Assembly: GCA_038747915.1 (NCBI GenBank)
Contig: JBCDJJ010000072.1
Span: forward strand, 1-18,172
Direction: 5' to 3'
Source: JBCDAP01 sp038747915
GTDB taxonomy: Bacteria; Planctomycetota; Phycisphaerae; Phycisphaerales; UBA1924
Length of the DNA: 18,172 nt
Shown here: piece after piece, positions 5,779 to 13,209 of the stretch
Layout: each line of letters starts with the position of its first letter
How positions within the stretch are numbered: position 1 is the first letter of the stretch
Position numbers and translations under genes: made by a program
Notes under the pieces: generated by a model
Told to the model about the DNA's origin: nothing
The model's input: the letters and a program-made list of their open reading frames with translations, nothing else
The model's database searches: none

Positions 5779-6267
5779 ATGACCGTGGGATCTCATCAGA
5801 ACGAAGCGGCGTTGGGTGGTCCGTCGTTGACCGCACGACTCGGACGCGTGCTGGATCAGCAGACCGAGCTCTACCAGCGGCTTGATGCACTTGCTCAACA
5901 GCAGTCGTCGCACATCGATCAGGGTGAGGCGGAGCAGCTCATCGGGGTGCTCGCGCAGCGGCAGATCGTCATCGATGAAATCGCACGCCTCAACGAGGAA
6001 CTCCGCCCCGTACAGGAGCGGTGGTCCGCGACGGCGGACGAGGTCTCCGAGGACGAGCGGCAGCAGATCCGGCGGCGCACCGAGGCGTTGAGCGAGCTGA
6101 TCCACAGCATCGGACGACGGGACGAGGCCGACCGTGCCCGCCTGGAGCGCCACCGTGATGCGGTCCGCGGTGAGATTCGCAAGTCGAACCAGGCCAAGTC
6201 GGCCGCAGCGGCGTACGGCGGTCCGCGCGGGCCGGTATCACCTCGGTATCAGGATCGGGACGCCTGA
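5779..6267 (+). CDS. FlgN-like flagellar export chaperone (probable)
   Basis: This is a 162-residue, almost entirely helical protein. Residues 20-75 (QQTELYQRLDALAQQQSSHI, then a run ending in IARLNEEL) follow the pattern of FlgN-family chaperones. These hold hook-junction proteins FlgK/FlgL in the cytosol before export. The C-terminus is also FlgN-like: a KSAAAAYGGPRG glycine segment ending in a basic/acidic tail. Coiled coil is likely over residues 60-140. It has no membrane segment or signal peptide. GAAAGG at 5768-5773, five bases before the ATG, supports the start. It sits three bases ahead of the sensor kinase gene, so it is probably in the same transcript as the flagellar regulator pair. 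FlgN sequences are weakly conserved; FliT or another small coiled-coil flagellar protein is an alternative. Confidence 0.62.
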   Translation: MTVGSHQNEAALGGPSLTARLGRVLDQQTELYQRLDALAQQQSSHIDQGEAEQLIGVLAQRQIVIDEIARLNEELRPVQERWSATADEVSEDERQQIRRRTEALSELIHSIGRRDEADRARLERHRDAVRGEIRKSNQAKSAAAAYGGPRGPVSPRYQDRDA

Positions 6268-6270
6268 TCG

Positions 6271-7233
6271 ATGTCCGTTGGTGCAACGAGCCTCGAGACC
6301 GCGGTCGACCTGTCTCGCGATGACTTGGCCGAGTTACTCGGCACGTTTCAGGTGGCGACCTCTCGGCTCGAGACGGCGCATATCGCGTTGCGTGAGCATG
6401 TCGCACGGCTCGAAGAGGAATTGAGCGCGACGCGTGCGCAGCTTCACCGGGCACGGGAGCTTGCGGCTCTCGGCGAGATGGCTGCGGGCATCGCCCACGA
6501 GGTCCGCAACCCGCTGGGCTCGATCAAACTGTTTGCCGAGGTGTTGCGTTCGGATCTGCACGATCGGCCCGATTCCGCAGCGACAGCGGACCGCATCGTG
6601 ACGGCGGTGGATGGGCTCGATGCGGTGGTGGGCGATGTGCTCGCGTTTAGTCGCGAGCTTCGGGTGAATACATCGCTCTGTTCGGCGGGCGAGCTACTTG
6701 AACAGGCGGTGGCGGCGTCGACGGGGATGCTGGTTGAGGGTGTCGAGGTGGCGATCGATCACTCGGCGGGCGATCGATCGGTGGTGGCCGACGCGTCGCT
6801 GTTGCATCAGGCGCTCGTGAATGTGGTTCGCAACGCGTACGAGGCGGTGGCTCTGGTCGGTGGCGGACGTGTCGAGCTGGGCGTTGCGGAGCGGCGGGTG
6901 CTGGGGCCGGACGGTGTGCGGACCGACATGGATGCTCTGGTGGTGGTCGACACGGGCCCTGGCGTGCCCGACGAGGTGCTCGGCCGGATTTTCAATCCTT
7001 TCTTTACGACCCGGGCGACGGGCACGGGGCTCGGGCTGGCGATCGTCCACCGGATTCTGGATGCGCACGGGGGGCAGGTGCGGATCGATTCGAGCACCGG
7101 AGACGGCGCGCGGTGTGGAACAACCGTTGAACTGTTGTTGCCCCAGCGCGGAATCGGCCGATCGGGAACAACGCAGGCGGAGGATTCGACCCCGCCGATC
7201 GAGCACACCCACCCGGCGAGGGCGCACGGATGA
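6271..7233 (+). CDS. Soluble sensor histidine kinase, NtrB/FlrB (FleS) type
   Basis: This is a 320-residue cytosolic two-component kinase without membrane helices. A short N-terminal coiled coil (residues 30-65) leads into the HisKA helix, with phospho-acceptor His76 in GEMAAGIAHEVRNPL. The HATPase_c domain follows: N-box Asn188 in NVVRNAYEA, G1 box VDTGPGVPDE (Asp227), F-box IFNPFFTTRATG and G2 GTGLGLAIVHRI (251-262). A polar tail of about 25 residues ends the protein. No PAS domain is obvious, so the input is likely internal, as for FlrB, FleS and FlgS, which sense flagellar assembly. The gene begins three bases after the FlgN-like gene, and its TGA overlaps the ATG of the regulator gene. 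It should phosphorylate that regulator. The assignment as the flagellar kinase rests on context. Confidence 0.9.
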   Translation: MSVGATSLETAVDLSRDDLAELLGTFQVATSRLETAHIALREHVARLEEELSATRAQLHRARELAALGEMAAGIAHEVRNPLGSIKLFAEVLRSDLHDRPDSAATADRIVTAVDGLDAVVGDVLAFSRELRVNTSLCSAGELLEQAVAASTGMLVEGVEVAIDHSAGDRSVVADASLLHQALVNVVRNAYEAVALVGGGRVELGVAERRVLGPDGVRTDMDALVVVDTGPGVPDEVLGRIFNPFFTTRATGTGLGLAIVHRILDAHGGQVRIDSSTGDGARCGTTVELLLPQRGIGRSGTTQAEDSTPPIEHTHPARAHG

Positions 7234-8783
7234 GCACTATCCTCGTGGTCGACGACAAAGACATGCTCCGCGACAGCGTCGCTGTGACGCTTCAGCGAGC
7301 GGGCTTCACGGTGGTTTCGGCCTCGGGCGGGGAGGCGGCGATCGAGACCGTCGCTCGCAAGCGGCCGGAGGCGGTCGTGACCGACCTGAAGATGCCCGGC
7401 ATGGACGGGCTCGAGCTGATCGAGCGGCTGCGGTCGCTCGACGACGACCTGCCGATCGTGCTGATGACCGCGTACGGCACGGTCGAGACGGCGGTGCGGG
7501 CGATGAAGCTCGGGGCGTACGACTACATCACGAAGCCGTTCGAGGGCGACGAGCTGGTGATCGCGGTGAAGCGGTCGATCGAGCACGCGCGGGTGCGGCG
7601 TGAGAACGCGGTGCTGCGTGCGGCGTCTGCCCCGGGTGGCGAGGAGGAGGTTGGCGATGGTCATGGTCTGGATCGGGTGATCGGCTCGTCGGCGGTAATG
7701 GCGGAGACCAAGGCGAAGATCGCGACGATCGCGAGTTCGCACGGCACGGTGTTGATCACCGGCGAGTCGGGCACGGGTAAAGAGGTTGCGGCCCGGGCGA
7801 TCCACGAGTGCTCGAGCCGGAACAACGAGCCGTTCTTGGCTGTGAACTGCGCTGCGATGAGCGAGAGCCTGCTCGAGAGTGAGCTGTTCGGGCACGAGAA
7901 GGGTGCGTTCACGGGTGCCGACAAGATGCGGAAGGGCCGGTTCGAGCTGGCTCATCGCGGGACGCTGCTGCTCGACGAGATCAGCGAGATCCGTCCCGGT
8001 TTGCAGGCCAAGCTGCTTCGGGTGCTGCAGGAGCGTGCGTTCGAACGAGTTGGCTCGAGTACGACGATCGGCGTGGATGTCCGGGTGATCGCGACGAGCA
8101 ATCGGGATCTGCTGGGCGAGGTGGATCGTGGGCGGTTCCGTCAGGACCTGTACTACCGCCTGAACGTGCTGCCCGTGCCACTTCCGGCGCTCCGCGACCG
8201 CGCGGAGGACATCCGCGAGCTCGCCCCGTACTTCGTCGAGCGGGTGTGCGCACGAGAGGGCCGGCCGGCGAAGATGATCGACGAGTCGGCGATGCAGCTG
8301 CTGCTGAGTTATTCGTGGCCTGGCAACGTTCGTGAGTTGCAGAACCTGTGCGAGCGTGCGGTGGTGCTGAGTGAGGGTGAGGTCATCGAGGCTGCGCTGA
8401 TCCGCGGGTGGCTCGGGCTCGCCCTGCCGCGCCGTCCCCCTGCGGTAGCGGCGGTCAACGCTGAACCCCTCCCGCGGCCTGTCAGCGGCACCAACGGCGC
8501 TCATGGCAACGGGTACGCGACGACCAATGGCGGCGGGATCACCTCTCACCCCGCGAGTGTCTCGATGGGTGGCCGGTTTGTGGAGGCACCGTCCGGGCGG
8601 CGGTGGCTCGAGGGCGAGCCGAAGCCGCTTGCTGACATCGAGCGTGAGGTCATCGTCGAGACGCTGCACCGCTTCGGCGGGCATCGTCAGAAGACGGCGT
8701 CGGCGCTCGGCATCGGTGTCCGGACGCTCGGTCTCAAGCTCAAGAAGTGGAAGGAAGAGCGGGTGGTGCCGGAGACGCTGTAG
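7230..8783 (+). CDS. Sigma-54-dependent response regulator, NtrC/FlrC type
   Basis: This is a 517-residue bacterial enhancer-binding protein in three parts. The receiver domain (1-120) has acidic pair Asp8/Asp9, phospho-acceptor Asp52 in TDLKMPGMDG, Thr80 and Lys102. The AAA+ domain (about 148-395) has Walker A GESGTGKE (178-185), the sigma-54 contact loop GAFTGA (225-230), Walker B LLLDE (246-250), the FRQDLYYRLNV segment and SWPGNVREL. A Gly/Asn-rich linker of about 65 residues (400-465) leads to a Fis-type helix-turn-helix (466-510, HRQKTASALGIGVRTL). With GAFTGA intact it should open sigma-54 promoters, and a candidate lies just downstream before flgB. It overlaps the kinase gene by four bases (ATGA). 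By context it is the FlrC/FleR-like activator of the flagellar operon. Confidence 0.94.
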   Translation: MSTILVVDDKDMLRDSVAVTLQRAGFTVVSASGGEAAIETVARKRPEAVVTDLKMPGMDGLELIERLRSLDDDLPIVLMTAYGTVETAVRAMKLGAYDYITKPFEGDELVIAVKRSIEHARVRRENAVLRAASAPGGEEEVGDGHGLDRVIGSSAVMAETKAKIATIASSHGTVLITGESGTGKEVAARAIHECSSRNNEPFLAVNCAAMSESLLESELFGHEKGAFTGADKMRKGRFELAHRGTLLLDEISEIRPGLQAKLLRVLQERAFERVGSSTTIGVDVRVIATSNRDLLGEVDRGRFRQDLYYRLNVLPVPLPALRDRAEDIRELAPYFVERVCAREGRPAKMIDESAMQLLLSYSWPGNVRELQNLCERAVVLSEGEVIEAALIRGWLGLALPRRPPAVAAVNAEPLPRPVSGTNGAHGNGYATTNGGGITSHPASVSMGGRFVEAPSGRRWLEGEPKPLADIEREVIVETLHRFGGHRQKTASALGIGVRTLGLKLKKWKEERVVPETL

Positions 8784-8797
8784 GGCGATCTTCTCTC

Positions 8798-8813
8798 TGG
8801 CACCTTCCTTGCT
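8798..8813 (+). promoter_or_regulatory. Candidate sigma-54 (-24/-12) promoter of the flg/fli operon
   Basis: TGGCACCTTCCTTGCT matches the consensus TGGCACG-N4-TTGCW except at one position (C for G). The invariant GG (8799-8800) and GC (8811-8812) have the required spacing. It lies 14 bases after the stop of the sigma-54 activator gene and directly before flgB. The predicted transcription start is about 8823-8825, on the flgB ATG. That would give a leaderless message and leave the GAGG at 8815-8818 usable only by read-through transcripts. Confidence 0.65.
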
Positions 8814-8824
8814 TGAGGCACGCC

Positions 8825-9271
8825 ATGACGTTCATCGATGGTCTCGGAAATGCCGACTCGATGCCGACCCTTGGGGCGGCGCTCGGGTTCAGTGCGTCCC
8901 GGCAACCGATCATCGCGGACAACATCGCCAATCTGACGACGCCCAACTATCGACCGAAGGACGTCTCCATCGGTGACTTCCAGGAGACGCTTCGGGGGGC
9001 GATCCGCGAGCGTCGCGAGCGGTGGGGCGGCATGCGGGGCTCGCTCAATATCCGCCGCACGAACGAGGTGAGTCAAGACGACTCGGGCGCGCTCCATCTG
9101 ACTCCGCGCGAGACCGGTCGGAATGTGCTGTTCCATGACCGGAACGATCGCGACCTCGAGCGTTCGATGCAGGATCTGGCGGAGAACGTGGCGTATTTCC
9201 GTGTGATGACCGACCTGATGCGGAGCCGCGTGCGGATGCTGAACTCCGCGATCCGTGAGCAGGTTGCCTGA
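8825..9271 (+). CDS. flgB: Flagellar proximal rod protein FlgB
   Basis: FlgB polymerises in the periplasm as part of the proximal rod, after export through the flagellar type III system. The product is 148 residues. The family N-terminus is clear: LGAALGFSASRQPIIADNIA (residues 16-35), then NLTTPNYRPKDV, corresponding to the ANNIANxxTPGY rod motif. The C-terminal helix (DLAENVAYFRVMTDLMRSR) matches FlgB/FlgC ends. There is no cleavable signal peptide, as expected. ATG 8825 gives the usual short lead before the first helix; GAGG at 8815-8818 is six bases upstream. A longer frame from 8747 would run back into the regulator gene and through the sigma-54 element, so it is rejected. It is first in the structural operon; flgC follows after 59 bases. 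Confidence 0.93.
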   Translation: MTFIDGLGNADSMPTLGAALGFSASRQPIIADNIANLTTPNYRPKDVSIGDFQETLRGAIRERRERWGGMRGSLNIRRTNEVSQDDSGALHLTPRETGRNVLFHDRNDRDLERSMQDLAENVAYFRVMTDLMRSRVRMLNSAIREQVA

Positions 9272-9330
9272 TGACTGATCGTGTGAAGAGGCATTCTGTG
9301 ATCGGACCGGGCGAAGGGAGCTGAGCGGGC

Positions 9331-9762
9331 GTGTACGGCGGGCTTGATATCTCGGTGAGCGGCATGGTGGCGCAGCGGACGCGGCTCAACACGATTGCTG
9401 CGAACATCGCTAACTCGAGCACCACGCGCGATGCGCAGGGCAATATCGCGCCTTTCCGTCGCAAGCTCGCGGTGCTTATGCCTGGGAACCCCGATGCGCT
9501 GTCGCCCGGTTCGAGGTCGTCCGGGGTGCATGTGAAGGAGATCGCCGAGGACAATGCCCCGCCGCGGAAGCTCTGGGCGCCCGAGCACCCTGATGCGCAG
9601 CCAGAGGGGACGCGCGATGCGGGTTACGTTTATCTCCCGAACGTGAACACCACGGTCGAGCAGATCAACGCGGTCGACGCCCAGCGGGCCTACGAGGCCA
9701 ACGCGGCGAGTGCCGAGGCGATGAAGAGCCTTGTGGCCCAGGCCTTGCGGTTGCTGGAGTGA
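9331..9762 (+). CDS. flgC: Flagellar proximal rod protein FlgC
   Basis: FlgC is the second proximal-rod subunit, exported and assembled with FlgB, FlgF and FliE. The 143-residue product starts with GLDISVSGMVAQRTRLNTIA and then ANIANSSTT, the conserved N-terminal rod helix. It has the mid-region DNAPPRKLWAPEHPDA loop and ends YVYLPNVNTTVEQINAV followed by AQRAYEANAAS and a final helix. Size and order are typical. The start is GTG 9331; an in-frame TGA at 9322-9324 rules out anything longer. The ribosome binding site is weak (AAGGG at 9314-9318, 12 bases away), which may lower its translation relative to flgB. Confidence 0.94.
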   Translation: MYGGLDISVSGMVAQRTRLNTIAANIANSSTTRDAQGNIAPFRRKLAVLMPGNPDALSPGSRSSGVHVKEIAEDNAPPRKLWAPEHPDAQPEGTRDAGYVYLPNVNTTVEQINAVDAQRAYEANAASAEAMKSLVAQALRLLE

Positions 9763-9855
9763 TCCCGGCTGATCGGGGCAGGAGCGCAGATCGTGCGCGC
9801 GGTTGGCGTGCGGGCGTCGGCGGAGCCGATGTGAGTCGTCAGGAGTTCACCGACG

Positions 9856-10182
9856 ATGGCAGATCCACTCGGACTGGTCGGAGGCGTGTCTGGTGCGGGA
9901 GGCACCCACGGCGTGCGTGCGCCCGGGCAGATGGGTCCGGTGGGCGATGGGCCACCGGAGGGACCGAGCTTCCGCGACGTGCTGATGGAGAATCTTGCGC
10001 GGGTGAACGAGCTTCAGCAGGACGCCACGGCAGCGATCGAAGACCTTGCCTCTGGCGAGCGCGACGACCTTGAGCAGGTACTGATGGCCACGCAGAAGGC
10101 CGACACCGCGTTCCGGATGCTGCAGCAGGTGCGGAACAAGCTGGTCGAGGCGTACCGCGAGGTGCAGCAGATCCGCGTGTGA
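9856..10182 (+). CDS. fliE: Flagellar hook-basal body protein FliE
   Basis: FliE joins the MS ring to the proximal rod and is an early export substrate. The product is 108 residues. The N-terminal 35 or so are Gly/Pro-rich and variable. From SFRDVLMENLARVNELQQDA onward it is helical, with the family's LEQVLMATQKADTAFRML and the C-terminal QQVRNKLVEAYREVQQIRV, which is close to E. coli FliE. AGGAG at 9841-9845, ten bases before the ATG, supports the start. It lies 93 bases after flgC and is followed by a 146-base spacer before fliF. Confidence 0.92.
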   Translation: MADPLGLVGGVSGAGGTHGVRAPGQMGPVGDGPPEGPSFRDVLMENLARVNELQQDATAAIEDLASGERDDLEQVLMATQKADTAFRMLQQVRNKLVEAYREVQQIRV

Positions 10183-10328
10183 GCTGTTTTTGCTGCGCAG
10201 GTGGTGCGCCTCGCGCAGGTTTGCACTCGCTTCTCAAGGTCTGAGAACCGCGCGGCCGACAGTCTGAAGGCAAGCAGGTGGGTGGGCGTCAGGAGGATGC
10301 CCGAGACGTGGCTGGAGGCCTTGGCCGG

Positions 10329-12047
10329 ATGGATCGGCTTCAACAGCTCATGCGAGCGATCGGTCAGCAGCTTAGCGCGATGAGCGCGAGCCAGAAGCTG
10401 CTGATCGGGTCCTTGTCGGTCATCCTGGTGATGACGCTGTTCGTCGTGTCGCAGTACACGAGCGTACCCACGCTCATGCCGCTGATGGACGGCGCGGAAC
10501 CGTCGCAGCAGGAGCGGGCGGTCACCTTCCTGCGCACCAATGGGATCCCCTACGAGCTCGATGAGACCGGCCGCGTGATGGTCGAGCCCGGGCGAGTGCA
10601 TGGGATCATCGCACGGATGAGCGAGGAAGGGGAACTCCCCAATGACACGCGATTGACGTTCAACTCGCTCATCGAGCAGCAGAGCTGGACGAAGACCTAT
10701 CAGCAGAACGAGCAAGCGCAGACCGTTGCGTTGCAGAACGAGCTCGCGATGGTGATTCAGCGGATGGGGGGGATTCGATCGGCGCGGGTGATCGTCGATG
10801 CGCCGAAGGCGCGGATGGGGCAGCCGCACCGGGCTCCGACGGCCGTTGCGACGGTCTTCCCGGATGGCGTGCTCGGGCAGTCGACGGTCGATGCGATCGC
10901 TCACCTGGTGGCATCGAGCAAAGCGGGGCTCGTGGTCGACCGTGTGCGCGTGATCGATGGCACGAACAATCGTCAGTACCGAGCGAGGTCGGACGAGGAC
11001 ATGGCCGCGAGCACCTACCGGGAGCTCCAGGCGCAGCACGAGGAGCGCACGCGGGACCAGATCCAGGACATGCTCGGGTCCTACATCCCCGGTGTGATCG
11101 TGACCGTGCGCGCGCAGGTCGATACCACCCGTCGGACGGCGCAGACGAAGCGGGTGTTCAACGAGGGAGATGGGTCCGCGGCCATCCTCTCCCGCGAGCG
11201 CACCGAGGAGCTCGAGCAGACCGACGCGCAGCAGGGCGGTGAGCCGGGCGTGCGGTCGAACGTGCAGGAGGATGTCTTCGGGGCGAGTGGCGCAGGGGCG
11301 CAGACCACCGAGGGACGCGGTGAGAGCGAGTTCGCGCATCAATTCGGCGGGGTGACGGAGACCGTCACCGATCTCCGCGGCTTCGCGACCAAGCTCAACG
11401 CGGTCGTGAACATCCCGCGGCCGTACTTCGTCTCGCTCTTCGAGCAGCGGCAGGGCGTGGCCGACGACGGCGCCGGGGGTGATGCTGACGCGGCCGGGCC
11501 GTCCGACCAGGATCTTCAGCCGTTCATTGATCAGGAGACCGCCCGGATCCGCGCCGAGGTGGAGGCGCTCATCGACACCTCGGTGGTGGATGGCGGGCAG
11601 GAGGGCGAGGTCGTGGTCTCGATGATCCCGACGACGCCCGACTTCGGGCTCGGAGCGGGTGGTGCGCCCACGGGGTCGGCGAGTCTGCTCGGGCTGCCGA
11701 TGGGCTCGATGACCGCGCCCGAGCTCGTGCGCACGATCGTGCTCGGTGGCCTTGCGGTGGTCTCGCTCGCGCTCGTGGTGTTCACAGCGTTCAGGGCGAA
11801 TAGGAAGGACGATCTTCCGTCGGCGACCGATCTCATCGGCATCCCGCCCGAGCTGGCGAACGAGGAAGATCTCGTCGGCGAGGCGATGGAGGCCGACTCG
11901 GCGCTCGCGGGCATCGAGCTGAGCGATGGCGAGCTCGAGCAGCGGAAGCGTGCCGAGCAGATCGCCTCTCTTGTCGAGGAGAAGCCGGGCGAAGCGGCAT
12001 CGGTGATTCGACAGTGGATGGCCGATGGGCCGCCGGGGAGTCCGTAA
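10329..12047 (+). CDS. fliF: Flagellar MS-ring protein FliF
   Basis: FliF forms the membrane-embedded MS ring that seeds basal-body assembly and houses the export gate. The product is 572 residues, within the usual range. There are two membrane helices, at about residues 24-42 (LLIGSLSVILVMTLFVVS) and 467-488 (TIVLGGLAVVSLALVVFTAF). Between them is the periplasmic part with the YscJ/FliF ring-building motifs, including TRLTFNSLIEQQSWTKTYQ, ELAMVIQRMGGIRSARVIVD and the SSKAGLVVDRVRVIDG block. The cytosolic C-terminus ends in ASLVEEKPGEAASVIRQWM, the FliG-binding helix. I choose ATG 10329, which has GGAGG ten bases upstream and gives the family N-terminus. An in-frame GTG at 10278 would add 17 non-conserved residues. 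fliG begins three bases after the stop. Confidence 0.94.
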   Translation: MDRLQQLMRAIGQQLSAMSASQKLLIGSLSVILVMTLFVVSQYTSVPTLMPLMDGAEPSQQERAVTFLRTNGIPYELDETGRVMVEPGRVHGIIARMSEEGELPNDTRLTFNSLIEQQSWTKTYQQNEQAQTVALQNELAMVIQRMGGIRSARVIVDAPKARMGQPHRAPTAVATVFPDGVLGQSTVDAIAHLVASSKAGLVVDRVRVIDGTNNRQYRARSDEDMAASTYRELQAQHEERTRDQIQDMLGSYIPGVIVTVRAQVDTTRRTAQTKRVFNEGDGSAAILSRERTEELEQTDAQQGGEPGVRSNVQEDVFGASGAGAQTTEGRGESEFAHQFGGVTETVTDLRGFATKLNAVVNIPRPYFVSLFEQRQGVADDGAGGDADAAGPSDQDLQPFIDQETARIRAEVEALIDTSVVDGGQEGEVVVSMIPTTPDFGLGAGGAPTGSASLLGLPMGSMTAPELVRTIVLGGLAVVSLALVVFTAFRANRKDDLPSATDLIGIPPELANEEDLVGEAMEADSALAGIELSDGELEQRKRAEQIASLVEEKPGEAASVIRQWMADGPPGSP

Positions 12048-12050
12048 GCG

Positions 12051-13091
12051 ATGCCGAGGCGACCTGGCGAGCCACTGCCCTCGAGCGCTGTCGAGCTCGA
12101 GGGTGTGACCAAGGCGGCGGTGCTGATCGTCTCGCTCGATCCGGAGGTGGCGTCGAAGATCCTGCAGCACATGCCCGGTGATCAGGTCGAAGAGCTCACG
12201 CGCGAGGTCGCGGCGCTCGGGCGTGTGCCGAAGGAGCTGCGTGCCGAGATCGTGGATGAGTTTTATGGGCTCGCGCTGGTCGCCGCGGGCGAGGCGGAGG
12301 GCGGGCTCGATCTCGCGAAGGAGCTGCTCTATAAGAGCCTCGATCCGAAGCTGGCGGAGCGGATCCTGGGGCAGATCCAGACGCAGGTGACGAAAGCGCC
12401 CTTCAGCTTCTTGCAGAAGGCCGAAGCGGAGAACCTGCTGACGTTCATCCAGGACGAGCACCCGCAGACGATCGCGCTGATCTTGTGCCATCTGTCGCAT
12501 CACAAGGCGGCGGACATCTTGACCGGGCTGCCGATGCAGAAGCAGATCGAGGTGATCAAGCGCGTGGCGCACATGGAGCAGACGAACCCGGATGTGATCA
12601 AGGAGGTCGAGCGGGGCTTGGAGAGCCGTCTCTCGAGCATGCTGATGCAGAGCATGGAGAAGGCCGGCGGTGTGCCGACGGTCGCGGAGATGCTGAACCT
12701 CGCCGATCGCGCAACGGAGAAGGCGATCATGGAGGGCCTCGAGGCGGAGGATCCGGATTTGGTCGAGGAGATCCGCCGCCTGATGTTCGTGTTCGAGGAT
12801 GTGAAGCTCGTGGACGACAAGGGCATCCAGGCCGTGCTCCGCGAGGTGGACAACGACGAGCTGGGGCTCGCGCTCAAGATGGCCAGCGAGGAGCTCAAGG
12901 ACAAGATGTTCGCGAACATGTCCGAGCGTGCGTCGGCGCTTATCAAGGAAGACATGGAGTACATGGGCCCGGTGCGTGTGTCGGACGTCGAGGCGGCGCA
13001 GCAGCGGATCGTGGATGTGGTTCGGCGACTCGAAGAGGCAGGCGAGATCATCATTGCTGGCCGTGGCGGGCAGGAAGAGTTGATCGTTTGA
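12051..13091 (+). CDS. fliG: Flagellar motor switch protein FliG
   Basis: FliG sits on the cytosolic face of FliF and meets the MotAB stator to generate torque. The product is 346 residues. The N-terminal domain (TKAAVLIVSLDPEVASKIL) binds FliF. The middle domain carries EHPQTIALILCHL (136-148), the FliM-binding surface, and the hinge/MFVFEDV motif is at 245-251. In the C-terminal domain the torque residues match the E. coli spacing: Lys276 (K264), Arg293 (R281), Glu300/Asp301 (D288/D289) and Arg309 (R297). A functional rotor protein is therefore expected. GGGGAG at 12035-12040 is a suitable ribosome binding site. It is nearly fused to fliF, but a repeat hairpin separates it from fliH. Confidence 0.96.
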   Translation: MPRRPGEPLPSSAVELEGVTKAAVLIVSLDPEVASKILQHMPGDQVEELTREVAALGRVPKELRAEIVDEFYGLALVAAGEAEGGLDLAKELLYKSLDPKLAERILGQIQTQVTKAPFSFLQKAEAENLLTFIQDEHPQTIALILCHLSHHKAADILTGLPMQKQIEVIKRVAHMEQTNPDVIKEVERGLESRLSSMLMQSMEKAGGVPTVAEMLNLADRATEKAIMEGLEAEDPDLVEEIRRLMFVFEDVKLVDDKGIQAVLREVDNDELGLALKMASEELKDKMFANMSERASALIKEDMEYMGPVRVSDVEAAQQRIVDVVRRLEEAGEIIIAGRGGQEELIV

Positions 13092-13094
13092 AGA

Positions 13095-13188
13095 AGGCAC
13101 CAGGCATCAGGCACCAGGCATCAGTGAGGAGGACAGCTCAGCGAGCCGGCGCAATCCACTGGTGCCTGGTGCCTGATGCCTGGTGCCT
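13095..13188. repeat. Long hairpin of inverted 7-base tandem repeats between fliG and fliH
   Basis: The arms at 13095-13124 and 13159-13188 (30 bases each) are inverted copies with one mismatch, around a 34-base loop. Each arm is four tandem heptads, alternating AGGCACC and AGGCATC on the left, with GGTGCCT and GATGCCT on the right. The element fills nearly the whole 118-base spacer. It resembles heptanucleotide STRR-type repeats. It could act as a partial terminator or an mRNA-stabilising stem; there is no U-tract. Confidence 0.9.
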
Positions 13189-13209
13189 CGTCTCGGGGGG
13201 GGATGCACC

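Noticed and set aside
6807..8684. A 625-codon open frame on the minus strand opposite the kinase and regulator genes
   Set aside because: Same compositional artefact; the plus-strand genes have complete catalytic motifs.
10202..10217. TGGTGCGCCTCGCGCA as an internal sigma-54 promoter before fliF
   Set aside because: The GG and GC spacing fits, but the T-rich part of the -12 box is missing; such spacing is common by chance in GC-rich DNA.
10014..13100. A 1028-codon open frame on the minus strand opposite fliE-fliF-fliG
   Set aside because: The translation is a His/Arg/Leu-rich, domain-less sequence typical of the antisense frame of GC-rich genes, and the plus strand carries well-recognised flagellar proteins.
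13095..13188. CRISPR array
   Set aside because: The repeats are 7-base units without spacers and form one inverted pair, not spaced direct repeats.
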